NCBI RefSeq assembly: GCF_044457565.1
Contig: NZ_JBITGZ010000007.1
Location: 1 to 64,000, forward strand
Length of the DNA stretch: 64,000 bases
Direction of reading: 5' to 3'
DNA from: Kitasatospora sp044457565
Lineage (GTDB): Bacteria; Actinomycetota; Actinomycetes; Streptomycetales; Streptomycetaceae
Shown: positions 16,149-24,512 of the stretch, piece by piece
Layout: each line of letters starts with the position of its first letter
Position numbering within the stretch: position 1 is the stretch's first letter
Notes under the pieces: generated by a model
The model's input: only the letters and a program-made list of their open reading frames with translations
Told to the model about the DNA's origin: nothing
The model's database searches: none
Made by a program: the position numbers and the translations under genes

Positions 16149-16198
16149 CTTACGGCGTAAGAGAAGAGTACTCCCCGTTGCGGACCTTACGGTGTAAG
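16149..16198. promoter_or_regulatory. paired TetR operators in the divergent promoter
   Basis: Two palindromes: CTTACGGCGTAAG at 16149-16161 (perfect 6-bp arms) and CTTACGGTGTAAG at 16186-16198 (5-bp arms perfect), centres 37 bp apart. A TTGACA hexamer at 16141-16146 points to the SnoaL-like gene; the first operator falls between it and a weak -10 (AAGAGT, 16164-16169), and the second lies downstream, so a bound repressor would block both directions. Confidence 0.75.
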
Positions 16199-16216
16199 AG
16201 AGATGGGGAGATCACC

Positions 16217-16663
16217 ATGGCGGAGACCATCGCGGGCGGCCCGGCGGCGAACAAGCAGTTGGTGGCGGGCTTCTTCGCGGCCGTCAACGAGGAGCGCCTC
16301 GCCGACCTCGGGCGGTACCTCGCGGCCGACGTGATCGACCACAACAAGATCATCCACGGCGAGCCCGACGAGCCGGGCGCGGCCTTCGAGGCGATCGCCG
16401 CCCAGCTGGCGGCCCTGCGGCCCTACCACGCGCGGATCGACGAGCTGCTGGCCGAGGGTGACCGGGTGGTCGCCCGGATCACCCAGTGGGGCGTCAACTC
16501 CGGCGCCCACCCCCGGATGCCCGCGCCCACCGGCCGCGGCTTCGAGAACGAGGCGATCTTCGTCTTCACCGTCGCGAACGGCCGGATCAGCGAGATCCGT
16601 GCCGTCTCCGACCGGCTCGGCCTCTTCCTCCAGCTCGGCTGGAACTGGCCCGGCGCTGACTGA
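16217..16663 (+). CDS. SnoaL-like (NTF2-fold) ester cyclase family protein
   Basis: 148-residue cone-shaped alpha/beta-barrel protein of the SnoaL/NTF2 superfamily. Indicative residues include DVIDHNKIIHGEPDEPG and VVARITQWG, and the C-terminal ISEIRAVSDRLGLFLQLGW is typical of stand-alone SnoaL-like proteins. Real cyclases of this family close polyketide rings; most stand-alone members have no known substrate and there is no polyketide cluster here. ATG at 16217 is preferred (GGGGAG upstream) over a frame running back through the operator. It is regulated by the divergent TetR protein. Confidence 0.8.
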   Translation: MAETIAGGPAANKQLVAGFFAAVNEERLADLGRYLAADVIDHNKIIHGEPDEPGAAFEAIAAQLAALRPYHARIDELLAEGDRVVARITQWGVNSGAHPRMPAPTGRGFENEAIFVFTVANGRISEIRAVSDRLGLFLQLGWNWPGAD

Positions 16664-16701
16664 CCGTAGGCAGTGCACGTCGCACCGCGTAGGGTCGGCG
16701 G

Positions 16702-18726
16702 ATGACCGTGAATCCCTTCTTCGAACCCAGCACCCTGGTCTACGAACTGCCACCCTTCGCCGAGATCCGGGAAGAGCACTACCTGCCGGCCTTCGAGCGC
16801 GGCATGGCCGAGCAACTCGCCGAGATCGCGGCCATCACCGCCGACCCGGAGCCCCCGACCTTCGACAACACCCTGGTCGCGCTGGAGCGTTCCGGCGCCC
16901 TGCTGCGCCGGGTGTCCGCCGTGTTCGTCAACCAGAGCTCCTCCGACACCACCCCGGGGCTGGACGCCCTGGAGGCCGAGCTGAGCCCGAGGCTGGCGGC
17001 CCACGCCGACGCCGTCCACCTGGACCCCGCGCTGTTCGCGAGGGTCGAGGCGCTGTACGAGCAGCGTGCGTCGCTCGGTCTGGACCCGGAGTCACTGCGG
17101 CTGCTGGAGCGCCGGCACACCCTGTTCGTGCGGGCCGGCGCGCTGCTCGGGGCGGCCGAGCAGCAGCGGCTGCGCGAGCTGAACGCCGAACTGGCCTCCG
17201 CGGCAACGGCCTTCCACCAGAACGTCGCCGCCGACGGCAAGGCCCGAGCACTGGTACTGGACTCCGCGCAGCAGCTCGACGGGCTCTCGGCGGACGCCGT
17301 GGCGGCGGCCGCCGAGAACGGCAGGGCGCTCGGCCTGGACGGCAAGTACGTCCTGAGCCTGAAGAACTTCTCCAACCAGTCCGAGCTCTCCTCGCTCACC
17401 GACCGTGAGGTGCGCCGGCGGCTGCTGGAGGCCTCGCTCGGCCGGGCGGTGGAGAGCAACGGCCCGGTGGCGATCCGGCTGGCCGCGCGGCGGGCCGAAC
17501 GGGCGGCGCTGCTCGGCCACCCGAGCCACGCGGCGTACGTGGTGGCCGACGAGACGGCCGGCACCGTGGAGGCCGTCGACGCCCTGCTGTCCAGGTTGGT
17601 GGCGCCCGCCGTGGCCAAGGCCGGGCGGGAGGCCGCCGAGCTCGCCAAGATGGCGGCCGCCGACGGCGTCGAGGAGATCGCCGCGCACGACTGGGCGTAC
17701 TACTCCGAGAAGGTCCGCCAGACCTCCTACGAGGTGGACGCGGCCGTGCTGCGCCCCTACTTCGAGCTGGAGCGGGTGCTGCGCGACGGCGTGTTCTTCG
17801 CCGCGGGCCTCGCCTACGGGCTGACCTTCACCGAGCGCCCCGACCTGGTGGGCTACCACCCGGACGTCCGGATCTTCGAGGTGTTCGAGGAGGACGGCCG
17901 CCCGCTGGGCCTGTTCATGGGCGACTTCCACGCCCGCGCGTCCAAGCGCGGCGGTGCCTGGATGGACGAGATGGTGGGCCAGTCGCGGCTGCTGGACCGG
18001 CGCCCGGTGGTGATGAACAACCTCAACATCGCCCGCCCGGCGCCCGGCGAGCCGGTGCTGCTCACCTGGGACGAGGTGCGCACGCTGTTCCACGAGTTCG
18101 GCCACGCCCTGCACGGGCTCTTCTCCGACGTGCGCTACCCGTTCTTCGCCGGCACCGAGGTGCCGCGGGACTTCGTGGAGTTCCCCTCCCAGGTCAACGA
18201 GATGTGGATGACCTGGCCGGCGGTGCTGGCCAACTACGCCCGCCACCACGTGACCGGTGAGCCGCTGCCGGCCGAGCTGGTGGCCCGGATGGCTGCGGCC
18301 GAGGAGTTCGGGCAGGGCTTCCGTACGGTGGAGTACCTGGCGGCGGCGCTTCTGGACTGGGCCTGGCACACCCTTCCGGCGGGTACCGAGGTCGCGGACG
18401 CGCGGGAGTTCGAGGCACGGGCGCTGGCCGGGGCCGGCCTCGCGGTCGCCGCGATCCCGCCGCGCTACCGGACCACGTACTTCAACCACATCTTCTCCAA
18501 CGACTACAGCGCCGGGTACTACGCGTACATCTGGTCCGAGGTGCTGGACGCCGAGACGGTGGACTGGTTCCGCGGCAACGGCCGCACGGTGCGCGAGAGC
18601 GGCGAGGTGTTCCGCGCCGAACTGCTCTCGCGCGGCGGCAGCCGGGACGCGCTGGAGTGCTTCCGTGCGGTGATCGGCCGCGACCCGCAGACCGGGCCGC
18701 TGCTGGCCCGCCGCGGGCTGGCGTAG
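16702..18726 (+). CDS. dcp: M3 family metallopeptidase (peptidyl-dipeptidase Dcp type)
   Basis: 674-residue cytoplasmic zinc peptidase of the thimet-oligopeptidase family, expected to release C-terminal dipeptides from short peptides. The zinc motif HEFGH is at residues 464-468 in LFHEFGHALHGLFSD; the downstream Glu ligand and the C-terminal FNHIFSNDYSAGYYAY substrate loop are present. Length is normal for Dcp. TAGGGT at 16690-16695 followed by exactly six bases and the ATG suggests a leaderless transcript separate from the SnoaL-like gene 38 bp upstream. No signal peptide. Confidence 0.92.
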   Translation: MTVNPFFEPSTLVYELPPFAEIREEHYLPAFERGMAEQLAEIAAITADPEPPTFDNTLVALERSGALLRRVSAVFVNQSSSDTTPGLDALEAELSPRLAAHADAVHLDPALFARVEALYEQRASLGLDPESLRLLERRHTLFVRAGALLGAAEQQRLRELNAELASAATAFHQNVAADGKARALVLDSAQQLDGLSADAVAAAAENGRALGLDGKYVLSLKNFSNQSELSSLTDREVRRRLLEASLGRAVESNGPVAIRLAARRAERAALLGHPSHAAYVVADETAGTVEAVDALLSRLVAPAVAKAGREAAELAKMAAADGVEEIAAHDWAYYSEKVRQTSYEVDAAVLRPYFELERVLRDGVFFAAGLAYGLTFTERPDLVGYHPDVRIFEVFEEDGRPLGLFMGDFHARASKRGGAWMDEMVGQSRLLDRRPVVMNNLNIARPAPGEPVLLTWDEVRTLFHEFGHALHGLFSDVRYPFFAGTEVPRDFVEFPSQVNEMWMTWPAVLANYARHHVTGEPLPAELVARMAAAEEFGQGFRTVEYLAAALLDWAWHTLPAGTEVADAREFEARALAGAGLAVAAIPPRYRTTYFNHIFSNDYSAGYYAYIWSEVLDAETVDWFRGNGRTVRESGEVFRAELLSRGGSRDALECFRAVIGRDPQTGPLLARRGLA

Positions 18727-18733
18727 CGTCCGC

Positions 18734-18768
18734 GCCGCCTGCCGCCTGCCGCCTGCCGCCTGCCGCCT
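18734..18768 (+). repeat. 7-bp tandem repeat, five copies
   Basis: GCCGCCT is repeated five times without interruption, beginning 8 bp after the dcp stop, in the 99-bp gap to the convergent GH5 gene. Probably slippage-prone; copy number may vary between strains. Confidence 0.85.
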
Positions 18769-18825
18769 GCATGCTGTTGCCGGGGCGGCGGGCGGTGGCC
18801 GGCGAGCGGGTGGGTGGCGGGCGGT

Positions 18826-20286
18826 CTAACGCGCGGTCACCGTCACCGTGATCAGGGTGCCGGGCGGGGTGTGCGGCAGGCGCAGGCTCGCCGTGCCCGC
18901 CCGCTCGCCCCGCGGCTGGTCGACCTCCACCGTCGCCGCCGGGCTGACGGTGACGCGGGCGCCGGCCGGGTAGGCGGCGGCGGGCAGCACCAGTTCGGTC
19001 GCCCGGGCGCTGCCGTCGGTGGTGAAGGTGAGGGTGTAGCGGCCGGCGGCGGCGCCCTGCTCGACGGTCCCGGGCAGGCCGGCGAGGGCCCGCGGGTAGG
19101 GGCCGAAGGCCGGTTCGTCACCGGGGGCGGGCCGGCCGTCCGGGCCGAGCGCGCAGTACCCGCCGGTGCCCTTGCACCAGTACCACATCGTCCAGCCGGA
19201 GGCGAAGCCGTTCATCGCCGCGACCTGCCGGCGTACCAGCTCGGTGTTGCCCGGCCGGCGGGAGTCGGGCGGACCCCACTCGCCGACCAGCAGCGGCAGG
19301 CGGTAGCCGGTGATCGCCGCGGTGTACTTCTCCACGAAGCCGCCGGCCGGGTCCCAGTCGGCGCCGGATTCGACGGCGGTGTCGTAGAAGTGCGGGGCGT
19401 ACCCCAGGCGGGCCGCCCCGGCCCGGGGGTCGGCGAAGGCGGGCAGGGCGGTCGGCACGCCCAGGCCCACCAGTACCGTGGGCTCGACGAACAGCCAGGA
19501 GCGGGTGTCCACCTGGCGTACGGCCCGGATCAGGCGGCGGTACATGTCGGCCAGGCGTCCGCGTTCGAGGGCGGCTGAGGAGGCGATCAGCACGGCCGGG
19601 TCGGCCGGGTCGCCGTCGATCGGCCCGAACGGCTCGTTGAACAGGTCGTAGCCCAGCAGCGAGCGGTGGCCCCGCAGTTCGAGCGCGATCCGGGTGTAGA
19701 ACTCGCTCTGCCACCGGCGCAGGTCGCCGTCGTCGTAGAGGTGCCGGAAGGCGGTCTGGACGGCCGGCTGGAAGTAGCCGGCGAACCAGTCGTCGGGGTC
19801 GGGGTGGAAGGGCAGGCCCTCGTCGCGGGTGGCCCAGAGCGGGATGCCGCGGTCCCCGCCGCCGAACTTCGGCCCGTAGACGTCCTGGTGGAAGTCGATC
19901 AGGGCGAGCAGGCCGTACCTGTCGGCCCAGTCCATGACGCGGTGCAGCCGGCGCAGCTCGCCCTGGTCGTAGCGGCCCCGCTCGGGCTCCAGTCGGGTCC
20001 AGGAGACGGCCACCCGGATCAGGGTGAAGCCGCGGTCGGCGATCGAGCGCACGTCGGCCTCGGTCGCCTCGGCGTACTTGTCCAGGTTGAAGCCGCGCAG
20101 GTGGAGCGTACGGCCGTGGTCGTCGGTGAGCAGCACCCGGCCGTCGGCGGTGGTCGTGGTGGCGGTCGGGAAGGCCGCCCGGTGCGGCGCGGGCCGGGCG
20201 GCGTGGGCCGGAGCACCTGCGAGCAGTGATCCGGCCAGCAGGGAGGTGGCGAGGCAGAGGGCGGCGACGGGGCGGCTCGGGCGCAT
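18826..20286 (-). CDS. secreted glycoside hydrolase family 5 protein (endoglycoceramidase-like)
   Basis: 486-residue exported enzyme. The first ~32 residues form a Sec signal peptide with an Arg-containing N-region, a hydrophobic core and an AHA-A cleavage site. The catalytic barrel shows GH5 signatures: LIRVAVSWTRLEPERG, the acid/base Glu in YDLFNEPFG and the nucleophile Glu in LLVGEWGP. The phrase order resembles endoglycosylceramidases, which cleave glycolipids between sugar and ceramide; substrate is inferred only from resemblance. A C-terminal beta-rich domain follows (about 400-486). ATG at 20286 has GAGGAA upstream. Confidence 0.85.
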   Translation of the reverse strand: MRPSRPVAALCLATSLLAGSLLAGAPAHAARPAPHRAAFPTATTTTADGRVLLTDDHGRTLHLRGFNLDKYAEATEADVRSIADRGFTLIRVAVSWTRLEPERGRYDQGELRRLHRVMDWADRYGLLALIDFHQDVYGPKFGGGDRGIPLWATRDEGLPFHPDPDDWFAGYFQPAVQTAFRHLYDDGDLRRWQSEFYTRIALELRGHRSLLGYDLFNEPFGPIDGDPADPAVLIASSAALERGRLADMYRRLIRAVRQVDTRSWLFVEPTVLVGLGVPTALPAFADPRAGAARLGYAPHFYDTAVESGADWDPAGGFVEKYTAAITGYRLPLLVGEWGPPDSRRPGNTELVRRQVAAMNGFASGWTMWYWCKGTGGYCALGPDGRPAPGDEPAFGPYPRALAGLPGTVEQGAAAGRYTLTFTTDGSARATELVLPAAAYPAGARVTVSPAATVEVDQPRGERAGTASLRLPHTPPGTLITVTVTAR

Positions 20287-20363
20287 CGGGATTCCTCGCA
20301 GGGCCGGTGGTGCCGGTCGGGGGAGGGCCGATGATGCCCGACCGGCATGCACCGCACAAGAGT

Positions 20364-21002
20364 TCAGTCGGGCGGTGCCGGTGCCGGGGGCAGCGCGCTG
20401 GGCAGCTCGGCGGCGGCCGCCAGCCGGCCCCAGAGCAGGTCGGCGAGCGCCTGCACCATCCGGGTGCGGGAGCAGGGTTTGGTCTCCAGCCACCAGTCGC
20501 CCGCGGCCAGCACCATGCCGGTGATGCCCCGGCCCCAGGTCTCGGAGAGCAGCGGCCCGTCCGCGCCGAGGTCGACCTGGCTCTGGACGGCCCTGGTGAT
20601 CTCCTCGGCGATCTGCTTGAGGGCGGGCGCCAGGGCGTTGCCCGCCCCGACCGGGTCACCCGCCTCGGGGTGGGTGAGCAGCCGGTACACCTGCGGGCGG
20701 GCCTCGATGCCGGCCAGGTAGGTGTCCAGGACGTGCTCGACCCGGTCCCGCCGCTCCAGCGGCTCGTTGAGTGCGGCCCGTACGGCGGCCAGCAGACCGC
20801 TGGTGTGGCGCTCGGTCAGGGCGCGGATCAGCCCGTTCCGGTCACCGAAGTGCCGGTACAGGATGGGCTTGGTGATGCCGGCCTCGGCGGCGATGGCGTT
20901 CATGCTGGCGCCGGGGCCCTCGCGTTGGACCACTCGGTCGGCGGCGTTGAGCAGCTGCTCCCTGCGGGGCTCGCCGGGGCTGGCGGGGTCGGCGGGCGGC
21001 AT
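20364..21002 (-). CDS. TetR family transcriptional regulator
   Basis: 212-residue regulator with an N-terminal helix-turn-helix (AGITKPILYRHFGDR is the recognition segment, about residues 43-57) and a C-terminal domain with paired Trp (GDWWLETK). It is divergent from an acyl-CoA dehydrogenase, and the perfect palindrome at 21062-21078 in the shared intergenic region is the probable operator. A fatty acyl-CoA ligand is an inference from the neighbour. ATG at 21002 is chosen for AGGAGC upstream. Confidence 0.9.
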   Translation of the reverse strand: MPPADPASPGEPRREQLLNAADRVVQREGPGASMNAIAAEAGITKPILYRHFGDRNGLIRALTERHTSGLLAAVRAALNEPLERRDRVEHVLDTYLAGIEARPQVYRLLTHPEAGDPVGAGNALAPALKQIAEEITRAVQSQVDLGADGPLLSETWGRGITGMVLAAGDWWLETKPCSRTRMVQALADLLWGRLAAAAELPSALPPAPAPPD

Positions 21003-21061
21003 GGGGCAGCTCCTGTGGGGGCGTTGACATTTCTTACGTATCAGTAGCAGACTCCGAGCGA

Positions 21062-21078
21062 TGTTACCGGCGGTAACA
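21062..21078. promoter_or_regulatory. TetR operator before the acyl-CoA dehydrogenase
   Basis: TGTTACC-GGC-GGTAACA, a perfect 7-bp inverted repeat. A promoter TTGACA (21024-21029), 18 nt, CAGACT (21048-21053) lies just upstream on the plus strand, so the operator covers the predicted transcription start of the dehydrogenase gene. Confidence 0.75.
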
Positions 21079-21108
21079 CCTGTTCGACACCCTTCGACCG
21101 GAGGCACC

Positions 21109-22371
21109 ATGAGCACCTTCTCGCTCGATCCTGGCGCGGACCAGCTCGCCGTACGCGACTGGCTGCACGGCTTCGCCGCGGACGTGATGCGCCCGGCCGC
21201 CGCCGAGTGGGACGAGCGGGAGGAGACCCCCTGGCCGGTCATCCAGGAGGCCGCCAAACTGGGCATCTACTCGCTGGACTTCTACGCCCAGCAGTACTTC
21301 GACCCCTCCGGCGTCGGCATCCCGATCGCGATGGAGGAGCTGTTCTGGGGCGACGCCGGCATCGGCCTGGCCATCGTTGGCACCACGCTGGCGGCCGTCG
21401 CGGTGCTGGCCAACGGCACGGACGAGCAGATCGGCACCTGGGCACCGCAGATGTTCGGCACCCCCGACGACGTCAAGGTGGCCGCGTTCTGCTCCTCCGA
21501 ACCGGACGCCGGCTCGGACGTCTCGGCGCTGCGCACCCGCGCGGTCTACGACGAGGCCAAGGACGAGTGGGTGCTGACCGGCACCAAGACCTGGGCGACC
21601 AACGGCGGCATCGCCGCGGTGCACGTCGTGGTCGCGACGGTGGACTCGGCGCTCGGTTCGCGCGGACAGGCCTCCTTCGTCGTCCCGCCGGACACCCCGG
21701 GCCTCTCGCAGGGCCAGAAGTTCAAGAAGCACGGCATCCGGGCCTCGCACACCGCCGAGGTGGTGCTGGACGGCGTACGGGTGCCGGGGCACTGCCTGCT
21801 GGGCGGAAAGGAGAAGCTCGACGAGCGGCTCGCCCGGGCCCGGGAGCGGGCGGCCGGGACGGCGCGTGGCGGGTCGGGTGCGGGGGCCGGTTCCGCTTCC
21901 GGCGCCGGCAAGAACGCGGCGATGGCGACCTTCGAGGCCTCCCGGCCGGCGGTCGGCGCCCAGGCCGTCGGGATCGCCCGGGCCGCGTACGAGGTCGCGC
22001 TCGACTACGCCGGGACCCGGGTGCAGTTCGGCCGCCCGATCATCGACAACCAGGGCGTGGCCTTCCAGCTGGCCGACATGAAGACCCGGATCGACGCCTC
22101 CCGGCTGCTGGTCTGGCGGGCCTCCTGGATGGCCGCCACCAACCAGCCCTTCACCTCGGCCGAAGGCTCGATGTCCAAGCTGTACGCCGGCGAGACGGCG
22201 AAGTGGGTGACGGCGCAGGCCATGCAGATCCTCGGCGGCAACGGCTTCACCCGGGAGTACCCGGTGGAGCGGATGCACCGCGACAGCGCGATCTACTCCA
22301 TCTTCGAGGGGACGAGCGAGATCCAGCGCCTGGTGATCGCCCGGAGCATCTCGGGCCTGCCGATCCGTTAG
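21109..22371 (+). CDS. acyl-CoA dehydrogenase
   Basis: 420-residue flavoenzyme that would introduce the alpha-beta double bond into an acyl-CoA. FAD/substrate motifs include AAFCSSEPDAGSDVSALRT and VLTGTKTWATNGG; the catalytic base is in YSIFEGTSEIQRLVIAR near the C-terminus. Residues about 250-270 form a Gly/Ala/Ser-rich insertion between the middle and C-terminal domains that is not typical of the family. ATG at 21109 has GGAGGCACC upstream. It is regulated by the divergent TetR protein. Confidence 0.92.
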   Translation: MSTFSLDPGADQLAVRDWLHGFAADVMRPAAAEWDEREETPWPVIQEAAKLGIYSLDFYAQQYFDPSGVGIPIAMEELFWGDAGIGLAIVGTTLAAVAVLANGTDEQIGTWAPQMFGTPDDVKVAAFCSSEPDAGSDVSALRTRAVYDEAKDEWVLTGTKTWATNGGIAAVHVVVATVDSALGSRGQASFVVPPDTPGLSQGQKFKKHGIRASHTAEVVLDGVRVPGHCLLGGKEKLDERLARARERAAGTARGGSGAGAGSASGAGKNAAMATFEASRPAVGAQAVGIARAAYEVALDYAGTRVQFGRPIIDNQGVAFQLADMKTRIDASRLLVWRASWMAATNQPFTSAEGSMSKLYAGETAKWVTAQAMQILGGNGFTREYPVERMHRDSAIYSIFEGTSEIQRLVIARSISGLPIR

Positions 22372-22413
22372 GACGTCGCGGTCGGGGCCCGGGCCCGCCG
22401 GGGGCCCGCCGGA

Positions 22414-23229
22414 TCAGGCCTGGAAGCGCGGCTCGCGCCGCTCCAGGAAGGCGGCGAGGCCCTCGCGTACGTCGGGGGCCTCGCGCGAGCGCCGCTCCCA
22501 CGGGGCGAGGGCGGCCGCCGCGTCCTGCGGTTCGACGGCCAGGGCGGCCTTGACGGCGCCGATGGTCTGCGGCGAGCGCCTGGTCAGCAGCCGGGCGAAG
22601 TCCAGGGCGCGGGCGTCGAGTTCGACGCCGGGGAGCACCTCGTCCACCAGGCCGAGCGCGGCGGCCCGCTTGGCGTCCACCAGCTCGCCGGAGAACAGCA
22701 GCAGCTTGGCCCGCCCCGGGCCGACCAGCCGGGCCAGCCGCAGCGTCGGCACCGCCGGGTAGACCACGCCGAGCTTGGCCGGGGTGATCCCCAGCCGGGC
22801 GTCGACCGCCGCGAAGCGCAGGTCGCAGGCGACCGCCAGCTGGCAGCCGCCGCCGACGCAGGAGCCGTGCACCACCGCGACGGTGGGATGCGGGAAGGCG
22901 GCCAGCGCCTCCTCGGCGGCCACGTTGTCGGCGTGGTACGCGTCCGCGCGGTCCGGATCGCCGTACGTCTCGGAGAGTTCGGCTATGTCGGCGCCCGCAC
23001 TGAACGCCCCCTCGGCGCCGGTCACCAGCAGTGCCCGTACGCCCGGCTGCTCGGCGATCCCGGTCAGCGCCTCGGGCAGGCCGCGCCACATCGCGAGCGT
23101 GATGGCGTTGCGCCGGTGCGGGCGGTTGAGCACCAGCACCGCGACCCCGTCCGGCCCGACGTACGCCTGAAGGCCCTCGGTGTCGGTGGGGACGGCGGAA
23201 CGGCCCTGGAGGAGCAGCGGCTTCGACAT
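22414..23229 (-). CDS. enoyl-CoA hydratase/isomerase family protein
   Basis: 271-residue crotonase-fold protein. The oxyanion-hole segments are visible: GAFSAGADIAELSE and VHGSCVGGGCQLAVACDLRFA. Of the two catalytic Glu positions of true hydratases, the second region reads ITPAKLGVVYP, so the exact activity (hydratase, isomerase or hydrolase) is open. ATG at 23229 is set by GGAGGT 7 nt upstream. It converges on the acyl-CoA dehydrogenase gene and is followed by the next TetR gene on the same strand; function in fatty acid or branched acyl-CoA breakdown is inferred. Confidence 0.88.
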   Translation of the reverse strand: MSKPLLLQGRSAVPTDTEGLQAYVGPDGVAVLVLNRPHRRNAITLAMWRGLPEALTGIAEQPGVRALLVTGAEGAFSAGADIAELSETYGDPDRADAYHADNVAAEEALAAFPHPTVAVVHGSCVGGGCQLAVACDLRFAAVDARLGITPAKLGVVYPAVPTLRLARLVGPGRAKLLLFSGELVDAKRAAALGLVDEVLPGVELDARALDFARLLTRRSPQTIGAVKAALAVEPQDAAAALAPWERRSREAPDVREGLAAFLERREPRFQA

Positions 23230-23275
23230 TCTTGACCTCCGGCAGGTGTGTGGTGCGCCCACTCTCGCAGGGCGC

Positions 23276-23956
23276 TCAGCCGCCGCAGTAACCGGCCAGG
23301 CCCTCCTCGACCAGGGCGAAGGCGCGCGCCGCCTCGGCCGTGGCGCGGGGCTCGGCGCTCGCGGCGCTCTCACCGGCGAGGACCCGGCGCTGGTTCTCCA
23401 GAATCAGTGCGCGCCGGGCGCCCATGATCTGCGCCGCCGCCACCTCTGCGGTGAGCGGGTCGTGATCGGGGCGCTGGGCGGCGAGTTCGGCGCCGAGCAG
23501 TTCCTCGCTGCGCATGGAGATCGCCTGGGCCCGCAGCGCGAGTGACGGGGTGTCACGGATCAGCTTCAGCACGCCGAGCACCGGCTCCTGGTCGCAGAGC
23601 CCGGTGGCCGGGTCGTGCGCCGCCAGCGCGGCGAGGAAGTGCGCGCGGACCGCCGCGAGTGGGGAGCAGCCGGCTGGACGCTCGCGCACCACCCTGGCGG
23701 TCTCGTCGACGTGGTCCTCCATCGGCCGCATGACCAGGTCTTCCTTGGCGGGGAAGTAGTTGAAGACGGTCATCTTGGACACCTCGGCGGCGGCCGCGAT
23801 CTCGGCGACCGACACCTGGTCGAAGCCGCGTTCCTGGAAGAGGGCGATCGCGGTGCTCCAGAGCTTGGCGCCGGTCCGGAGCTTCTTGCGCTCGCGCAGG
23901 CTAAGCCCGTCCGGTTCACGGGTGCTGCCGCCGGGCGGCGGTGTGGTCGTGGCCAT
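23276..23956 (-). CDS. TetR family transcriptional regulator
   Basis: 226-residue regulator with a disordered Pro/Thr leader, a TetR helix-turn-helix at about residues 24-70 (AAEVSKMTVFNYFPAKED) and a C-terminal effector domain. Proteins of this subtype usually repress a divergent drug-export pump. Here the divergent gene is only a short membrane fragment (24045-24302), suggesting the pump has been lost. ATG at 23956 is used because the frame upstream runs through the regulatory repeats. It may be co-transcribed with the enoyl-CoA hydratase gene downstream (46 bp gap). Confidence 0.88.
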   Translation of the reverse strand: MATTTPPPGGSTREPDGLSLRERKKLRTGAKLWSTAIALFQERGFDQVSVAEIAAAAEVSKMTVFNYFPAKEDLVMRPMEDHVDETARVVRERPAGCSPLAAVRAHFLAALAAHDPATGLCDQEPVLGVLKLIRDTPSLALRAQAISMRSEELLGAELAAQRPDHDPLTAEVAAAQIMGARRALILENQRRVLAGESAASAEPRATAEAARAFALVEEGLAGYCGG

Positions 23957-23965
23957 GATTGCAAC

Positions 23966-24012
23966 TGTACCAGGCTCAAAGATTGGATGAGCTAAAGAAT
24001 TGACTTGGTACA
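23966..24012. promoter_or_regulatory. inverted repeats upstream of the TetR gene
   Basis: TGTACCA (23966-23972) and TGGTACA (24006-24012) are perfect inverted repeats 33 bp apart, flanking an inner GGCTCA...TGAGCT dyad (about 23973-23994). The region is AT-rich compared with its surroundings. This looks like an autoregulatory operator/promoter region, though the exact operator is uncertain. Confidence 0.4.
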
Positions 24013-24044
24013 AAAATGCTCCGCGGGCGGGGAGGGGGTCGGGG

Positions 24045-24302
24045 GTGGCAACCACGCTCTGCTCGGTGGGCCGCCTCGCCGGTGAGGCCCACGCCCGTGC
24101 GGTGCGGTCCTTCGTGGCCGCGGCGGACGTGGTCTTCCTGTCGGCGGCCGGGCTGATGGTGCTCGCGCTGCTGCTCGCCCTGCGACTGCGACTGTGGCTG
24201 CGGCCGGCGGCAGTGGGGCCGGCGGGCCCGGCGGGGCCCGGCGGGAGCGCGGGGGAGCGGCCGGGCGGCGGCCGGAAGGACGAGGCGGCACTCGCGGCCT
24301 GA
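24045..24302 (+). pseudogene. probable C-terminal remnant of an MFS drug-efflux transporter
   Basis: 85 codons from GTG (GGAGGGGG upstream) encode a short soluble stretch, one strong membrane helix (residues about 27-48, FLSAAGLMVLALLLALRLRL) and a Gly/Pro/Ala-rich basic tail. The pattern of an Ala-rich amphipathic lead-in followed by a last helix ending in Leu/Arg repeats is what the last helix of 14-TM DHA2-type exporters looks like. With the divergent TetR gene this suggests an exporter deleted except for its 3' end. It could instead be a genuine one-helix membrane protein; I cannot distinguish these from sequence alone. Confidence 0.45.
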
Positions 24303-24340
24303 GTGGCCCGAGGGCGCGGAACGTCCGGAGTGGCCGCAGT

Positions 24341-24379
24341 GGCGGAGGCCCGGCGGGAGTGTCCCGCCGGGCCTCCGCC
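24341..24379 (+). terminator. strong terminator before tRNA-Arg
   Basis: Perfect 18-bp stem (24341-24358 with 24362-24379) and a 3-nt loop. It lies between the plus-strand membrane remnant and the minus-strand tRNA gene, so it could end transcription from both sides. Confidence 0.8.
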
Positions 24380-24436
24380 GTGCCACCGTGGCGCCGCTGC
24401 TCCCGCCCGCCCGCCCGGGGCCGGGCTTGCGCGCGG

Positions 24437-24512
24437 TGGTGCCCCCAGCAGGATTCGAACCTGCGACCTACCGCTTAGAAGGCGGGTGCTCTATCCGCTG
24501 AGCTATGGGGGC
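24437..24512 (-). tRNA. tRNA-Arg (anticodon UCU)
   Basis: Full 76-nt cloverleaf including an encoded 3' CCA. Acceptor GCCCCCA/TGGGGGC, D stem GCTC/GAGC, anticodon loop CTTCTAA with anticodon UCU reading AGA/AGG, T stem GCAGG/CCTGC with loop TTCGAAT. The anticodon stem has a C27-U43 mismatch at its outer pair. AGA and AGG are rare codons in this genome type. No integrase or duplicated 3' end is nearby. Confidence 0.95.

Noticed and set aside
24437..24512. tRNA-Arg as integration site of an island
   Set aside because: No integrase, no direct repeat of the tRNA 3' end and no island-like gene content on either side.
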